Source of the DNA: Croceibacterium aestuarii
GTDB lineage: Bacteria > Pseudomonadota > Alphaproteobacteria > Sphingomonadales > Sphingomonadaceae
Assembly: GCF_030657335.1 (NCBI RefSeq)
Contig: NZ_CP131039.1
Span: 2,806,501 to 2,870,500, forward strand
Reading direction: 5' to 3'
Length of the DNA: 64,000 bases
Position numbers and translations under genes: made by a program. The notes below the pieces were generated by a model. The model ran no database searches. It was not told the DNA's origin and saw only the letters and a list, made by a program, of their open reading frames with translations. Shown here one piece after another: positions 26,532-36,135 of this stretch; position 1 is the first letter of the stretch, and each line of letters opens with the position of its first letter.

Positions 26532-28132
26532 CGCACGAGCGCCTCGGCGATCAGCTTGCGGGTGTTCTCAACCCCGTAAAGCGCGATGAAGCTACCCATG
26601 CGCGGTCCTTGTGCGCTTCCCAGAAGGGTTTCGTAAAGCGCCTTGAACCAGTGCCGCAGGCTTTCGAAGCCGAACGCTTCGTCCTTGCCGATCTCGTAGA
26701 CCGCGGTCTGCATGTCCTCGGCGGAGGTGCCGGCCGGGATGCCGGCGAGATAGGCGTCGAGCGCCCGCAGTGCCGCCTTCTCGTTGTCCTCCGGCCTGCG
26801 CTTATGCAGCGTGGGGGCGACGAAATCGCGGTTGTAGTTGATCGCGGTGTGGATGAGCTTTTCGAGCGCGGGATCGTCGACCGGCTTGCCGAGGTAGGTT
26901 TCGACGTATTCGGCCAGGCTTTCCGGCGTCGCTTCGGTGCCGAGCACGCCCGCAAGGTTGAGCAGCAGTCCGTAGGTCACGGGCAGGCTGTCGCCGTCGC
27001 CTCCTTCGTACCCGTTGGCGCGCAGCAGGTGCCAGACCGGATTGCCGAGCTGCTGTTCGAGCGGCTGCTCGGGAATCTTGGAGCGGAACTGCCAGTATTC
27101 GTCGACCGCCCGCGGGACGATCCCGGCATGCAGGCTCTTGGCGCTCTTCGGCTCGCGGAACAGGTAGAGCCCGAGGCTCTCCTCGCTGCCGTAACGCAGC
27201 CATTCGTCGATCGTCAGGCCGTTACCCTTGGACTTGGAAATCTTCTCGCCGTTCTCGTCGAGGAACAGCTCGTAGATCATGTTTTCCGGCATGCGCCCGC
27301 CCAGCGCGCGGACGATCCGGCCCGACTGGGTGACGCTGTCGGTCAGGTCCTTGCCGCACATCTCGTAATCGATCCCGAGCGCATACCAGCGCATCGCCCA
27401 GTCGACCTTCCACTGCAGCTTGGCCCGGCCGCCGAAGATGGACTGCTCGACGGTTTCGCCCTCGTCGTCGAAGCGGATCATCCCCGCGGCGGCATCGACC
27501 ACTTCAACCGGGACCTGCAGCACCTTGCCGCTCTTCGCGCTGATCGGCAGGACCGGCGAATAGGTCGCGGCGCGCTCGGCGCGCAGCGTCGGCAGCATGA
27601 TGTCCATGATCGCGCCGAACTTCTCGAGCACGCGGGCGAGCGCGGCATCGAAATCGCCGCTGTTGTAGCGGTCGCTGGCGGCGATGAACTCGTAGTCGAA
27701 CCCGAAGCGGTCGAGGAAATCGCGCAGCATGGCGTTGTTGTGGTGCGCGAAACTCTGGAAGCCGGCGTTGAAGGGGTCGGGAATGCGGCTCAGCGGCTTG
27801 CCGAGATTGGCTGCCATCATCTCGTGATGCGGCACGTTGTCGGGCACCTTGCGCAAGCCGTCCATGTCGTCGCTGAAGGCGATGAGGCGCGTCGGCGCGC
27901 CGCCGGATACGATCTCGTAGGCGCGGCGCACCAGCGTGGTGCGCAGCACTTCCTGGAAAGTGCCGATGTGCGGCAGGCCCGAGGGACCGTAACCGGTCTC
28001 GAACACCACCGCCTCGGGCGATCCGTCCTCGGCGGTCTTGCCTTCGGGGAAGCGCTTGACGAGCTTCATCGCCTCCTGGAACGGCCAGGCCTTGGATACG
28101 CGGGCGGCTTCGGTGAGGGCAGGGTCAAACAT
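26528..28132 (-). CDS. lysK: Lysine--tRNA ligase, class I
   Basis: 534 residues from the ATG at 28132 (MFDPALTEAARVSK). Class I signatures: GLPHIGT near residue 53-58 (HIGH-type) and KISKSKGNG near 300 (KMSKS-type). Class I LysRS replaces the class II LysS in most alphaproteobacteria and many archaea. It charges tRNA-Lys with lysine. The C-terminal alpha-helical domain is complete. The DUF1003 gene is translationally coupled behind it. Length is as expected (~520-550). Confidence 0.93.
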   Translation of the reverse strand: MFDPALTEAARVSKAWPFQEAMKLVKRFPEGKTAEDGSPEAVVFETGYGPSGLPHIGTFQEVLRTTLVRRAYEIVSGGAPTRLIAFSDDMDGLRKVPDNVPHHEMMAANLGKPLSRIPDPFNAGFQSFAHHNNAMLRDFLDRFGFDYEFIAASDRYNSGDFDAALARVLEKFGAIMDIMLPTLRAERAATYSPVLPISAKSGKVLQVPVEVVDAAAGMIRFDDEGETVEQSIFGGRAKLQWKVDWAMRWYALGIDYEMCGKDLTDSVTQSGRIVRALGGRMPENMIYELFLDENGEKISKSKGNGLTIDEWLRYGSEESLGLYLFREPKSAKSLHAGIVPRAVDEYWQFRSKIPEQPLEQQLGNPVWHLLRANGYEGGDGDSLPVTYGLLLNLAGVLGTEATPESLAEYVETYLGKPVDDPALEKLIHTAINYNRDFVAPTLHKRRPEDNEKAALRALDAYLAGIPAGTSAEDMQTAVYEIGKDEAFGFESLRHWFKALYETLLGSAQGPRMGSFIALYGVENTRKLIAEALVR

Positions 28133-28266
28133 AACGCAAGGGGCCTTTGCCGAAGCGTAACCGGCTTGCAAGCGAGAACGCGGGGGCGCGGCGCAATCGA
28201 TCCTTGCGCTTCGCCCCGTTCGTGGCAGGATAAAGTCAACGATAAAAGGGGTGAGAGGGGAAAGGC

Positions 28267-29997
28267 ATGGACATCGCCCGCAAGGCGTATCCCGATGTGC
28301 CGCTGTTCCGGTATCCGTATACCGATCTCGGCACAGGGCAGATCGCGGCGGCCCTGGCCAATGCCGACGGGCCGGGAAGCAAGTCGGCGTTCGACACCGA
28401 CGGGCTTGCCGGGCGAACCGTCCGCTTCAGCGGAGAAGGCGCGCCCGATCTGGCCTGGGCGTTCTCGCCCGACGGCCGGGTCACGCTCAACGGCGGGCGC
28501 AGCGTCCGCTACGGGGCGCTCAGCCTCGAACAGGTCACACTCGTAACCCACCTCGTGCCCGGCACGATGCAGGCCTATGCGCTGATCTGGAACCGCCAGA
28601 CCAACGCTGCCACCGTGTTCGAGCTGTGGTTCGGCGGCGGGCCGGCCCCGCGCGCTCGCGAGATCGACCGCGCCGTGTGGCACGGCGCGATCGGCAGCGC
28701 GCCCGCGGCGGGAGCCGAGCAGCATCACGCGACGCTGCGCAGCGAAGGCCGCGCCCTTGCCTGCACCGAAGACACCGGAATGCGCACGATCGAGTACTAC
28801 TGCTCCGTCACGTATACGCACTGGGTAGAGCTCGACCGGCTCGACGAACACCGCGGCTATTCGGCCCCGGCGGACTACATCCAGCTGACCGAGGAACTCT
28901 ACGCCGTCGCGCGCGTCGAGGCTGAATTTTCCGGGCTGCTCCACCTCTACGTCTACGACGCAAACACCCTGCAATCGGTCGGCTTCCGGCTCGGCTTTGA
29001 CGGGCTCGACGAGCTTGAATACTACATGTTCCGCGGGACCGGCGAATGGCTCGGGCAGAACGCGCGGTTCGAGAAGCTCGGCGATTTCAGCGCCGATCCG
29101 TTGCCGATCCCCGACGGTAAAAAGGGCGAGCGGCGGATCTATCGCCCGCTGGCGACGATGGACAAGATGACCCCGGCCGAGATCGACGCGGAGATTGCTG
29201 CGGGCAATGTCCATGTATTCGACAAGCCGAGCCCGATGGCGGGCAACGGCACCAGGCCGAGCGCGGCGCTGGCCGGCAGGGCCTTCACCATCGCTTACGA
29301 CGACGGGCCGACCGTCGAATACCGCATGAAAGGCGCCGAAACCCTCGACTGGCGCAAGGACGGCGGCGCCTGGACCGAGGCGCGCTACAACGCCTGGGAG
29401 ATGATGCCCGGCGCATTCATCTTCGGGCACCTGCTGGCGGGCGAGAAGGACCACGACTGCCACATCGTGGTGATGGATTTCGACACCGGCATGGCGACGA
29501 ATTTCCACGGCTTCGTCAACACGCCCTACATCGCCAACGAGGCAGGTGCCGAAACCCTGTTCGGCAAGCTCTCTGGCGATGGCATCCCCGATCCGGGCCG
29601 CAAACGCCACGAGAGGACGCGCGATCTTCTGGGCAGGGCCTTCACCTGGGAGTATTCGCCCGGGCTCAATTCGATGCACCTCTATTCGACGCCCAACACC
29701 ACCAGCTGGATCATTCCCACGCCCGACGGCCATTTCGCCACCGAGTGGAGCGGCAGCGGCGATTTCATCAAGATCCGCGACCAGCTCTACTTTGCGCGCT
29801 GGCAGGAGGAAGCCTGCAACGGTACGCTCGGCACCATCCTGATCAACATGCGCACGATGCACGACGCTGGCATAGGCTATCATATGGGCCGCAAGGGCGG
29901 ACTGAGCCTGAGCGCGGTCGGCGCCCCCGCGCGCCACGCCGGCAAGATCGAGGTATCCCGCTTCTTCGGGCCGAATGCATGGGAGAGAAAGGCATGA
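28267..29997 (+). CDS. Tandem MoaF-domain protein
   Basis: 576 residues, GGGGAAAGG before the ATG. Two halves each show a MoaF N-type segment (LAGRTVRFSG near 48 and LAGRAFTIAYDDGPTVEYR near 335) followed by a MoaF C-type segment. The second C-type segment is clear: GRAFTWEYSPGLNSMHLY, IKIRDQLYFARWQEEACNG. MoaF proteins are ~270 residues, so this looks like a duplicated fusion. They are lipocalin-like beta barrels often found near aromatic-degradation genes; a molybdenum-cofactor role is not established. The stop overlaps the next start, and a tannase follows, suggesting phenolic substrate handling. Confidence 0.75.
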   Translation: MDIARKAYPDVPLFRYPYTDLGTGQIAAALANADGPGSKSAFDTDGLAGRTVRFSGEGAPDLAWAFSPDGRVTLNGGRSVRYGALSLEQVTLVTHLVPGTMQAYALIWNRQTNAATVFELWFGGGPAPRAREIDRAVWHGAIGSAPAAGAEQHHATLRSEGRALACTEDTGMRTIEYYCSVTYTHWVELDRLDEHRGYSAPADYIQLTEELYAVARVEAEFSGLLHLYVYDANTLQSVGFRLGFDGLDELEYYMFRGTGEWLGQNARFEKLGDFSADPLPIPDGKKGERRIYRPLATMDKMTPAEIDAEIAAGNVHVFDKPSPMAGNGTRPSAALAGRAFTIAYDDGPTVEYRMKGAETLDWRKDGGAWTEARYNAWEMMPGAFIFGHLLAGEKDHDCHIVVMDFDTGMATNFHGFVNTPYIANEAGAETLFGKLSGDGIPDPGRKRHERTRDLLGRAFTWEYSPGLNSMHLYSTPNTTSWIIPTPDGHFATEWSGSGDFIKIRDQLYFARWQEEACNGTLGTILINMRTMHDAGIGYHMGRKGGLSLSAVGAPARHAGKIEVSRFFGPNAWERKA

Positions 29998-30494
29998 GCG
30001 AGAAGTTGACCGGCACCGACAGGCGCTCGTTCCTCAAGACCGGCGCCGTCGCCGCGGCGCCGCTCGCCGCGTTCGCCCCGGTGGCCGCGCTGGCGGACGA
30101 TGCGAGCAAGGCCCGGCTGGCGCGGATCGAGGACGAACGTGCGATCGAAGCGCTCGAGCGCGACTTCCTGCGCCGCGTGAACGCTCCGAACGCCGGCCGC
30201 TGCGGCGAGCTGTTCGCTTGCGGCAAGGCTCCGCACCTCGGCGAGGCGCAAATCAGCGCCGACCTCGCCGGCGAGGCTCCGGCGATCGCCTTCGCGGCGG
30301 ACGGGCAAAGCGCCACCCTGCGGCGCGCGGTAACGACCACGCGCGAGGTTCACTTCACCGGCGACTCGACGCTCGAGCAGATGGCCCGCCTGCAAGGCCA
30401 TGGCAGCCATCGCCATACCGAGGACCGCACGCTGGTGGCGCGGCTTACCAAGAACAAGGACGGCTGGCGCTTCGCCAGCGTCGACCTGGCCTGA
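29994..30494 (+). CDS. Tat-exported small protein, SnoaL/NTF2-like guess
   Basis: 166 residues, ATG overlapping the MoaF stop as ATGA with GAGAAAGG upstream. The N-terminus DRRSFLKTGAVAAAPLAAFA is a textbook twin-arginine signal with cleavage near ALA. After it comes a helix (IEDERAIEALERDFLRRVN) and a beta-rich region ending WRFASVDLA, which suggests a SnoaL/NTF2-like fold. Tat export implies folding before export, perhaps with a bound ligand. It sits between MoaF and tannase in one operon. Confidence 0.6.
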   Translation: MSEKLTGTDRRSFLKTGAVAAAPLAAFAPVAALADDASKARLARIEDERAIEALERDFLRRVNAPNAGRCGELFACGKAPHLGEAQISADLAGEAPAIAFAADGQSATLRRAVTTTREVHFTGDSTLEQMARLQGHGSHRHTEDRTLVARLTKNKDGWRFASVDLA

Positions 30495-30510
30495 TTTCGG
30501 GAGAACAGAC

Positions 30511-32010
30511 TTGAGACTTACCGCTTCGATTGCCGCCGCAGCGCTGCTCGCCGCCGGCTGTGCCACCGACACCAGCCAGCCTTCCGGCGCGATCACCTAC
30601 AACGGCGTCAAGGATTGCGCCGCGTTCAACGTCGCCGGTCTGGGCCTCGCCGATGCCAAGACCACCTGGGTGCCGGGCAAGGACGCGCTGCCTTCGTACT
30701 GCGAGGTCAGCGGCACGCTGCACCCGGTCGCCGGCTCCGACATCGGCGTGGTCTACCGCTTGCCGGAAGCGTGGAACCGCAAGGTCTACGGCGTCGGCGG
30801 CGGCGGGTGGATCGGCAACACCGCGCTGCAGACCGTCACGGATGCGCTTCGCCGCGGATACGCGACGATGTCGACCGACGGCGGTCACCCGATCGGCAAC
30901 GTGTGGGACAATTCCTGGGCGGTCATGCCCGAGAAGGCGAAGGACTTCAGCTACCGCGCGATCCACGAAATGACCGCGGCCGGCAAGAAGGTCGCCGCCG
31001 CCTATTACGGCAAGAAGCATTCGCGCGCCTACTACGTCGGCTGCTCCACTGGCGGGCGCATGGGCCTGATGGAAGCGCAGCGCTTCCCGGCCGACTACGA
31101 CGCCATCGTCGCCGGAGCCCCGGTCTACACGCTGCAGGTGCAGACCAGCTCGGTGCTGCGCACCAACGTCTTCACCCAGAGCGGCGGCTTGAGCGCCGGC
31201 GATCTCAAGCTGGCCGAGAACGCCGCGCTGGCACAGTGCGACGCCGATGACGGGCTCAAGGACGGGCTGATCAACGATCCGCGCTCGTGCCACTGGGATC
31301 CGGCGACGATCCAGTGCAGCGGCGCCAAGACCGATTCGTGCCTCAGCGCACCGCAGGTCGCCGCGCTCAAGACGGTCTACGAAGGCATCAAGTCGCCCGA
31401 CGGCGAGTGGGCCATGCTGCCGATGAGCCGCGGCGGCGAGACCACCTGGTCGTTCTTCGTCGCCACCGACGGCAAGGGCAAAGACCCGACCCAGGGCGGC
31501 GGGCTGGTCGGCCTCGGCCCGGTGATCTTCCCCGGCCGCACCGTCGACTGGGCGCATTTCTCCGCGGCCACCGACGTCCCGCAAGTCCGCTCGAGCGCCT
31601 TTGCGGCAATGTACGAGGCCAAGGACCCCAACCTCTCGCCGTTCTTCCAGCGCGGCGGCAAGCTGCTGATGTGGCACGGCCTGAGCGATGCCGGCCCGAG
31701 TCCGGTCGGCAGCACCGACTATGCCCGCGCGGTGATGGCGCAGAACAAGGCCGCGGCGGACCAGTACCGCCTGTTCCTGGCCCCTGGCGTCGGCCACTGC
31801 GGCGGAGGCCCCGGCGCCGACGTCCTGCCGCTGCTCGACACCATCGAAACCTGGGACAGGACCGATGTCGCGCCCGAGACGGTCGTGGCCAGCAAGCGCG
31901 ACAGCCCGCTCAAGCGTCTCGACTGCGCCTGGCCCAAGGTCGCGCATTACAAAGGCAGCGGGGACGCCAACGACCCGGCGAGCTGGAGCTGCGCCGCGCC
32001 GACGAGCTGA
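30511..32010 (+). CDS. Tannase/feruloyl esterase family lipoprotein
   Basis: 499 residues from a TTG at 30511, chosen because it begins the lipoprotein signal (LTASIAAAALLAAGC) and follows GGGAGAAC. The catalytic set of the family is visible: GCSTGG (Cys178-Ser179), Asp393 in LSDAGPSP, and GVGHCGG (His429-Cys430). The paired cysteines form the CS-D-HC disulfide that holds the triad. It hydrolyses esters of phenolic acids, such as gallate or ferulate from plant polymers, at the cell surface. Last gene of the MoaF operon, with a terminator after it. Confidence 0.88.
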   Translation: MRLTASIAAAALLAAGCATDTSQPSGAITYNGVKDCAAFNVAGLGLADAKTTWVPGKDALPSYCEVSGTLHPVAGSDIGVVYRLPEAWNRKVYGVGGGGWIGNTALQTVTDALRRGYATMSTDGGHPIGNVWDNSWAVMPEKAKDFSYRAIHEMTAAGKKVAAAYYGKKHSRAYYVGCSTGGRMGLMEAQRFPADYDAIVAGAPVYTLQVQTSSVLRTNVFTQSGGLSAGDLKLAENAALAQCDADDGLKDGLINDPRSCHWDPATIQCSGAKTDSCLSAPQVAALKTVYEGIKSPDGEWAMLPMSRGGETTWSFFVATDGKGKDPTQGGGLVGLGPVIFPGRTVDWAHFSAATDVPQVRSSAFAAMYEAKDPNLSPFFQRGGKLLMWHGLSDAGPSPVGSTDYARAVMAQNKAAADQYRLFLAPGVGHCGGGPGADVLPLLDTIETWDRTDVAPETVVASKRDSPLKRLDCAWPKVAHYKGSGDANDPASWSCAAPTS

Positions 32011-32012
32011 CG

Positions 32013-32044
32013 AAAAAAGGGCGGCCCCGAGGGGCCGCCCTTCC
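32013..32044. terminator. Strong bidirectional terminator
   Basis: AAAAAAGGGCGGCCC, loop CGAG, GGGCCGCCCTT: an 11-bp stem between the tannase and a convergent gene. The A-run on the left becomes a U-run for the leftward transcript; the rightward side has only TT. Confidence 0.85.
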
Positions 32045-32066
32045 CTGCAAAGCCGGTCAGAGAGGA

Positions 32067-33176
32067 TCAGGCCGACTCGAGGATCCGCGTGTCGGCGCTC
32101 GGCGCGCGCGTCGGACGAACCGGGCGGGCATCAGCGGCCTGGCTCGGCCAGATTTCCGGGTATTGGCTGAGGTCGATCCACGGCTGCGCGGTCTCGAACT
32201 TGCGGCCGATCGATTGCAGGATCAGCCGCGCCCGCCGCAGACGCGCCCTGCGGTTGGTGAACGGGTTGGCCTTGTCGGGCTCGGCGTCGACCATCCGCTT
32301 GATCAGCGCATCGCGTTCCTCAAAGCTCTCGGGCAATTCGCGCGGGAGCCGGACGGCGGCGCCATGGCTGCCGACATAGGCCGCAGAGGGCGCCGCGCGC
32401 TTGACCGGCGCTTCGCCGAGAACCGGCGGAGTGAGCGCGGAAGCCGGGGCCCGCGGTGCCGCCGCAAGAGGGGTCGCGGGGGCGGCGCTCGGTTCGCTCA
32501 CGCTATGGTATTCCGGCGTGCTCCGTGTGGCCGAAGCCCGGCGAGCCGACGCGGTTTGGCGGCGGCGACGAAAGGCCAGTGCAACGATGGCGGCGATGAC
32601 GATAGCTATCAGGCCGGCGAGAATGGCCGCCAAGAGGGCGGTGGCGTCCCCGCCCTCGCTCTGCGCGGTGGCCGGCTCAGGCTGCTGCACGGGGTCCGCA
32701 GCGACCGGATTCTCGAGCGGGGGCTGGACCAGCGGCGCAGCGACCGCGAGTGACGGGTCGGCCGGAGTACCGACGACGGGATCGGCGACCGGCTCGCTGG
32801 CCGGGGCGCGGGCGGCAGGCGCGGGTTTGGACGCCGGCTTGGGCGCAGGCGCGGTCTTCTGCACCGGGGCCTCGACCGCGGCGGGAGCGGTCTCAGCCGG
32901 CGGGGTCGCGGGGACCTGCTGGACGACCGGGCTCGCCACGCTCGCCGGTGCGGCGGGCGTCGACGACGGACTTGCTTCCGGGAGAGTGAAAACCGGCGCG
33001 GGTGCGGTGCTCGCCGTGGTCTCCGCAGGCGCGGTTGCCGGTGCCGGGGCGGTGTTGACGATCGGGCCGTCGAGCGTGGGGGAAGCGTCCTGCGCCAGGG
33101 CAGGAGCGGCGGTCAGCGCGAGGGCAGCGGCAATCGCGGTCGTGGCGCTGAATGGGGTTCGAGTGGGTTTCTGCAT
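32067..33176 (-). CDS. Pro/Ala-rich membrane-anchored protein of unknown function
   Basis: 369 residues. Signal peptide (ATTAIAAALALTAAPALA), then ~150 residues of Ala/Pro/Thr-rich low-complexity sequence, presumably periplasmic. One transmembrane helix follows (~178-198, LLAAILAGLIAIVIAAIVAL), then a basic cytoplasmic part with a conserved-looking ending (RRARLRRARLILQSIGRKFE, WIDLSQYPEIWPSQ). The ordered C-terminal ~90 residues recur, from memory, in Erythrobacteraceae proteins. No catalytic motif. It could link envelope and cytoplasm. Confidence 0.65.
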   Translation of the reverse strand: MQKPTRTPFSATTAIAAALALTAAPALAQDASPTLDGPIVNTAPAPATAPAETTASTAPAPVFTLPEASPSSTPAAPASVASPVVQQVPATPPAETAPAAVEAPVQKTAPAPKPASKPAPAARAPASEPVADPVVGTPADPSLAVAAPLVQPPLENPVAADPVQQPEPATAQSEGGDATALLAAILAGLIAIVIAAIVALAFRRRRQTASARRASATRSTPEYHSVSEPSAAPATPLAAAPRAPASALTPPVLGEAPVKRAAPSAAYVGSHGAAVRLPRELPESFEERDALIKRMVDAEPDKANPFTNRRARLRRARLILQSIGRKFETAQPWIDLSQYPEIWPSQAADARPVRPTRAPSADTRILESA

Positions 33177-33212
33177 AGTCCCGAAAAAACCGCCGCTGTG
33201 CCTGCGCCGTTC

Positions 33213-33230
33213 CCTGAACCGGCGTTCAGG
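33213..33230. promoter_or_regulatory. Palindrome upstream of the Pro/Ala-rich gene
   Basis: CCTGAAC, CGGC, GTTCAGG: a 7-bp inverted repeat 37 bases upstream of the leftward start codon, in the region shared with the divergent helicase gene. It could be an operator or a transcript hairpin. The AT-rich stretch to its right (33240-33290) may hold promoters. Confidence 0.35.
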
Positions 33231-33410
33231 AAACCGCCATAACCTTGTTTTCGCATATTATTTTCTGAATCAAATTCCGGCCAGTCGATTGTCTTTTGCG
33301 GCAAGCCGAACCGGCGATTTTTGCTGTCAAGCCGATTCGCGGTGGCAAACCTGCAGTTCGCGGCGGAACCCGCGTTTACTTTTCGTTCTGCACCGGTAAT
33401 CGCTTTGACG

Positions 33411-36134
33411 ATGGAGTCCCTCGCTCTCCCCGCCCTCCACGCCAGTCACGCGGGAACCTGGCTGCGCGATGCGCGCGGGATCACCCGCGGCACGTCCAAG
33501 GGCGAGGCGATCATGGCGGCCGCGGACACGCCGCTGCTGCTCCTCAACGCGCCGCTGGGGGCGAGCCGGCTCGGCTATCCCGATCTTTCGGGCCTCGATC
33601 TGCTCGAGCTCTATGCCTTTGTGCACCCCGCCCGCTTCGTCGTGCCCACGCCCAAGGGCCTGGCTCATGCGCTAGGGCTTGAGGAGGCGGCGAGCGACGG
33701 CGACGTGCCGGCGCTGCTGCAGCGCGCCGCCGCCGTCTTGCTCGCGCGCTGCGCCGACGACGGCTGGGCGGAGCGTGAGGGCGCATGGTCGGTGCTGCAA
33801 TCGCTGGCCAAGCTGCGCTGGCCCTGGGCGGGAGTCCTCGCCGCGCACGTCCGCCAGCCGGAAAGGGCCGAGAAGTGGCTGTTCGCCCGCCTGCCCGAGT
33901 GGGAGGAAGCGCCCGAGCGGCCGATGCCCGCGCAAGTGGCGATCGACGAGTTCGAGATCGAGGCGCGGCTCGAACGCCTGACCGGCGAAGGGTCCGAACG
34001 GCGCGAAGGCCAAAAGACTTATGCGCGCGAGGCTGGTCGCATCTTCTCCCCTCGCGCCGCCCGCAAGCTGCCGCATATCCTGCTGGCGCAGGCTGGAACC
34101 GGCATCGGCAAGACTCTCGGCTATCTTGCGCCTGCATCGCTGTGGGCGGAAAAGGCGCAGGGCACCGTCTGGGTCAGCACCTACACCAAGAACCTTCAGC
34201 GCCAGCTCAGGCAGGAAAGCGCGCGCGCCTGGCCGCCCGCCCGGCCCGACGGCAGCAAGCCGGTGGTGGTTCGCAAGGGGCGCGAGAACTACCTCTGCCT
34301 GCTCAATCTCGAAGACGCGCTGCAGGGAGGCTTCGGCGGGCGCGCCGCGGTGCTGGCGCAGCTGGTGGCGCGCTGGGCAGCCTATACGCAGGACGGCGAC
34401 ATGATCGGCGGCGACCTTCCGGGCTGGCTCGGCACGCTGTTCCGGAGCCGCGCAATCCGCAGCCTGACCGACCAGCGCGGCGAATGCGTCTATGCCGGCT
34501 GTCCGCATTATCGGAAGTGTTTCATCGAACGCGCCGCGCGCGCCTCGGCGCAGGCCGATCTGGTCATCGCCAACCACGCGCTGGTGATGGTCAACGCCGC
34601 ATGCGGGCGCGATCATGCCCGGCGGCCGACGCGAATCGTCTTCGACGAGGGGCATCATGTCTTCGATTCCGCCGACAGCACCTTCGCTGCCGCGCTTACC
34701 GGCCAGGAGGCCGTCGAGCTCAAGCGCTGGATCATGGGCCCCGAACGCGGCTCGAAGGGCCGCCGGCGCGGGCTCGCCGCGCGGCTCGCCGACGTCGCCA
34801 GCTACGACGAGGAAGGCGGCAAGGCGATCGCCGCCGCGTGCGAGGGGGCAGAAGCGCTCCCCGCCGACGGCTGGCTGCAGCGGCTCGCGGAGGGCATGCC
34901 TTCTGGCGAGATCGAGACGCTGCTCGCCGCCGTGCGCGCGATTACTTACGCCCGCGACGAAAGCGGCGGACAGGAAATGGGCTACGGTATCGAGACCGAG
35001 GCAGCGCAGCTCGACGGCAATTTCGTCGAACTGGCCCAGCAGGCGGCGATGGCGCTGGGCGAAATCCGCCGCCCGCTGATCAGACTCGGTGTGCGGCTCG
35101 AGGCGCTGATCGAGGACCCGCCCGACTGGCTTGACGCGCAAGGCCGCGCCCGTATCGACGGAGCGCGCCACTCGCTCGCCTGGCGCGCCGACACGCTGGC
35201 CGCATGGGAGGCCTTGCTCGACCGGCTCGGCGGCCCGGCCGATCCCGATTTCGTCGACTGGCTCGCCGTCGACCGCTCGGACGCACGCGAATTCGACATC
35301 GGCATCCACCGCCGTTTCCTCGATCCGATGAAACCCTTCGCGCGCGTCGTGCTCGAGCCGGCGCACGGCGTCATGCTGACCAGCGCGACCCTGCGCGACG
35401 GCGAGGACTGGCTCGGGGCGATCGCAAGATCGGGCGCCAACCATCTGGAAATACAGCCTTCGCTTTCCGCGGCGGAAAGCCCGTTCGACTATGCCAGCAA
35501 TGCCGAAGTGCTGATCGTCACCGATGTGAAGAAGGGCGATCTCGCCGCACTGGCCGGGGCATATGCCGCGATCATCGCCGCTTCGGGCGGCGGCGTCCTG
35601 GGCCTGTTCACCGCGATCCGCCGCCTTCGCGCGGTGCACGGGCGCATCGCCGACCGGCTCGCGCGCGACGGGCTGCCGCTATACTCGCAGCACGTCGACC
35701 CCATCGACACCGGCACGCTGGTCGACATCTTCCGCGACGACCCGCGCGCCAGCCTGCTCGGCACCGATGCCTTGCGCGACGGAGTGGACGTGCCGGGCCA
35801 GTCGCTGCGCTGCGTGGTGGTGGAACAGGTTCCCTGGCCCAAGCCGAGCATCCTGCACCGCGCGCGGCGCGCGGCGGGCGGCGGCAGCGCCTATGACGAT
35901 GCCATCATCCGCGCCCGGCTGGCGCAGGCGTTCGGCCGGCTGATCCGCAGCAAGGACGACCGCGGCCACTTCGTCGTCCTCTCACCCGCCTTTCCCAGCC
36001 GACTGCTCTCCGCCTTCCCTAAGGGCACCCCGGTCCTGCGCCTGACGCTGGACGAGGCTTTACAGCGGCTCGCCAGCCGTGTTTCAGAGGCCGAGACGCC
36101 CGCCGGCATCGCCGCACACGAGGATCGAAACTGA
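33411..36134 (+). CDS. DinG/XPD-like ATP-dependent DNA helicase
   Basis: 907 residues from the ATG at 33411 (MESLALPAL); a frame 30 codons longer runs through promoter-like sequence. Walker A is AGTGIGKTLGY (~228-237), and VFDEGHHVFDSAD (~411-423) is the DEAH-type box. Four cysteines (YLC ~295; ECVYAGCPHYRKC ~358-370) match the 4Fe-4S domain of XPD/DinG helicases. C-terminal motifs include LTSATLRDG and GTDALRDGVDVPG. It would unwind 5'-3' DNA or R-loop structures in repair. SixA-like phosphatase follows immediately. Confidence 0.88.
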   Translation: MESLALPALHASHAGTWLRDARGITRGTSKGEAIMAAADTPLLLLNAPLGASRLGYPDLSGLDLLELYAFVHPARFVVPTPKGLAHALGLEEAASDGDVPALLQRAAAVLLARCADDGWAEREGAWSVLQSLAKLRWPWAGVLAAHVRQPERAEKWLFARLPEWEEAPERPMPAQVAIDEFEIEARLERLTGEGSERREGQKTYAREAGRIFSPRAARKLPHILLAQAGTGIGKTLGYLAPASLWAEKAQGTVWVSTYTKNLQRQLRQESARAWPPARPDGSKPVVVRKGRENYLCLLNLEDALQGGFGGRAAVLAQLVARWAAYTQDGDMIGGDLPGWLGTLFRSRAIRSLTDQRGECVYAGCPHYRKCFIERAARASAQADLVIANHALVMVNAACGRDHARRPTRIVFDEGHHVFDSADSTFAAALTGQEAVELKRWIMGPERGSKGRRRGLAARLADVASYDEEGGKAIAAACEGAEALPADGWLQRLAEGMPSGEIETLLAAVRAITYARDESGGQEMGYGIETEAAQLDGNFVELAQQAAMALGEIRRPLIRLGVRLEALIEDPPDWLDAQGRARIDGARHSLAWRADTLAAWEALLDRLGGPADPDFVDWLAVDRSDAREFDIGIHRRFLDPMKPFARVVLEPAHGVMLTSATLRDGEDWLGAIARSGANHLEIQPSLSAAESPFDYASNAEVLIVTDVKKGDLAALAGAYAAIIAASGGGVLGLFTAIRRLRAVHGRIADRLARDGLPLYSQHVDPIDTGTLVDIFRDDPRASLLGTDALRDGVDVPGQSLRCVVVEQVPWPKPSILHRARRAAGGGSAYDDAIIRARLAQAFGRLIRSKDDRGHFVVLSPAFPSRLLSAFPKGTPVLRLTLDEALQRLASRVSEAETPAGIAAHEDRN

Positions 36135-36135
36135 C

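Noticed and set aside
26390-28546. 718-codon forward frame opposite lysyl-tRNA synthetase
   Set aside because: Shadow of a strongly conserved gene; no recognisable domain or ribosome site.
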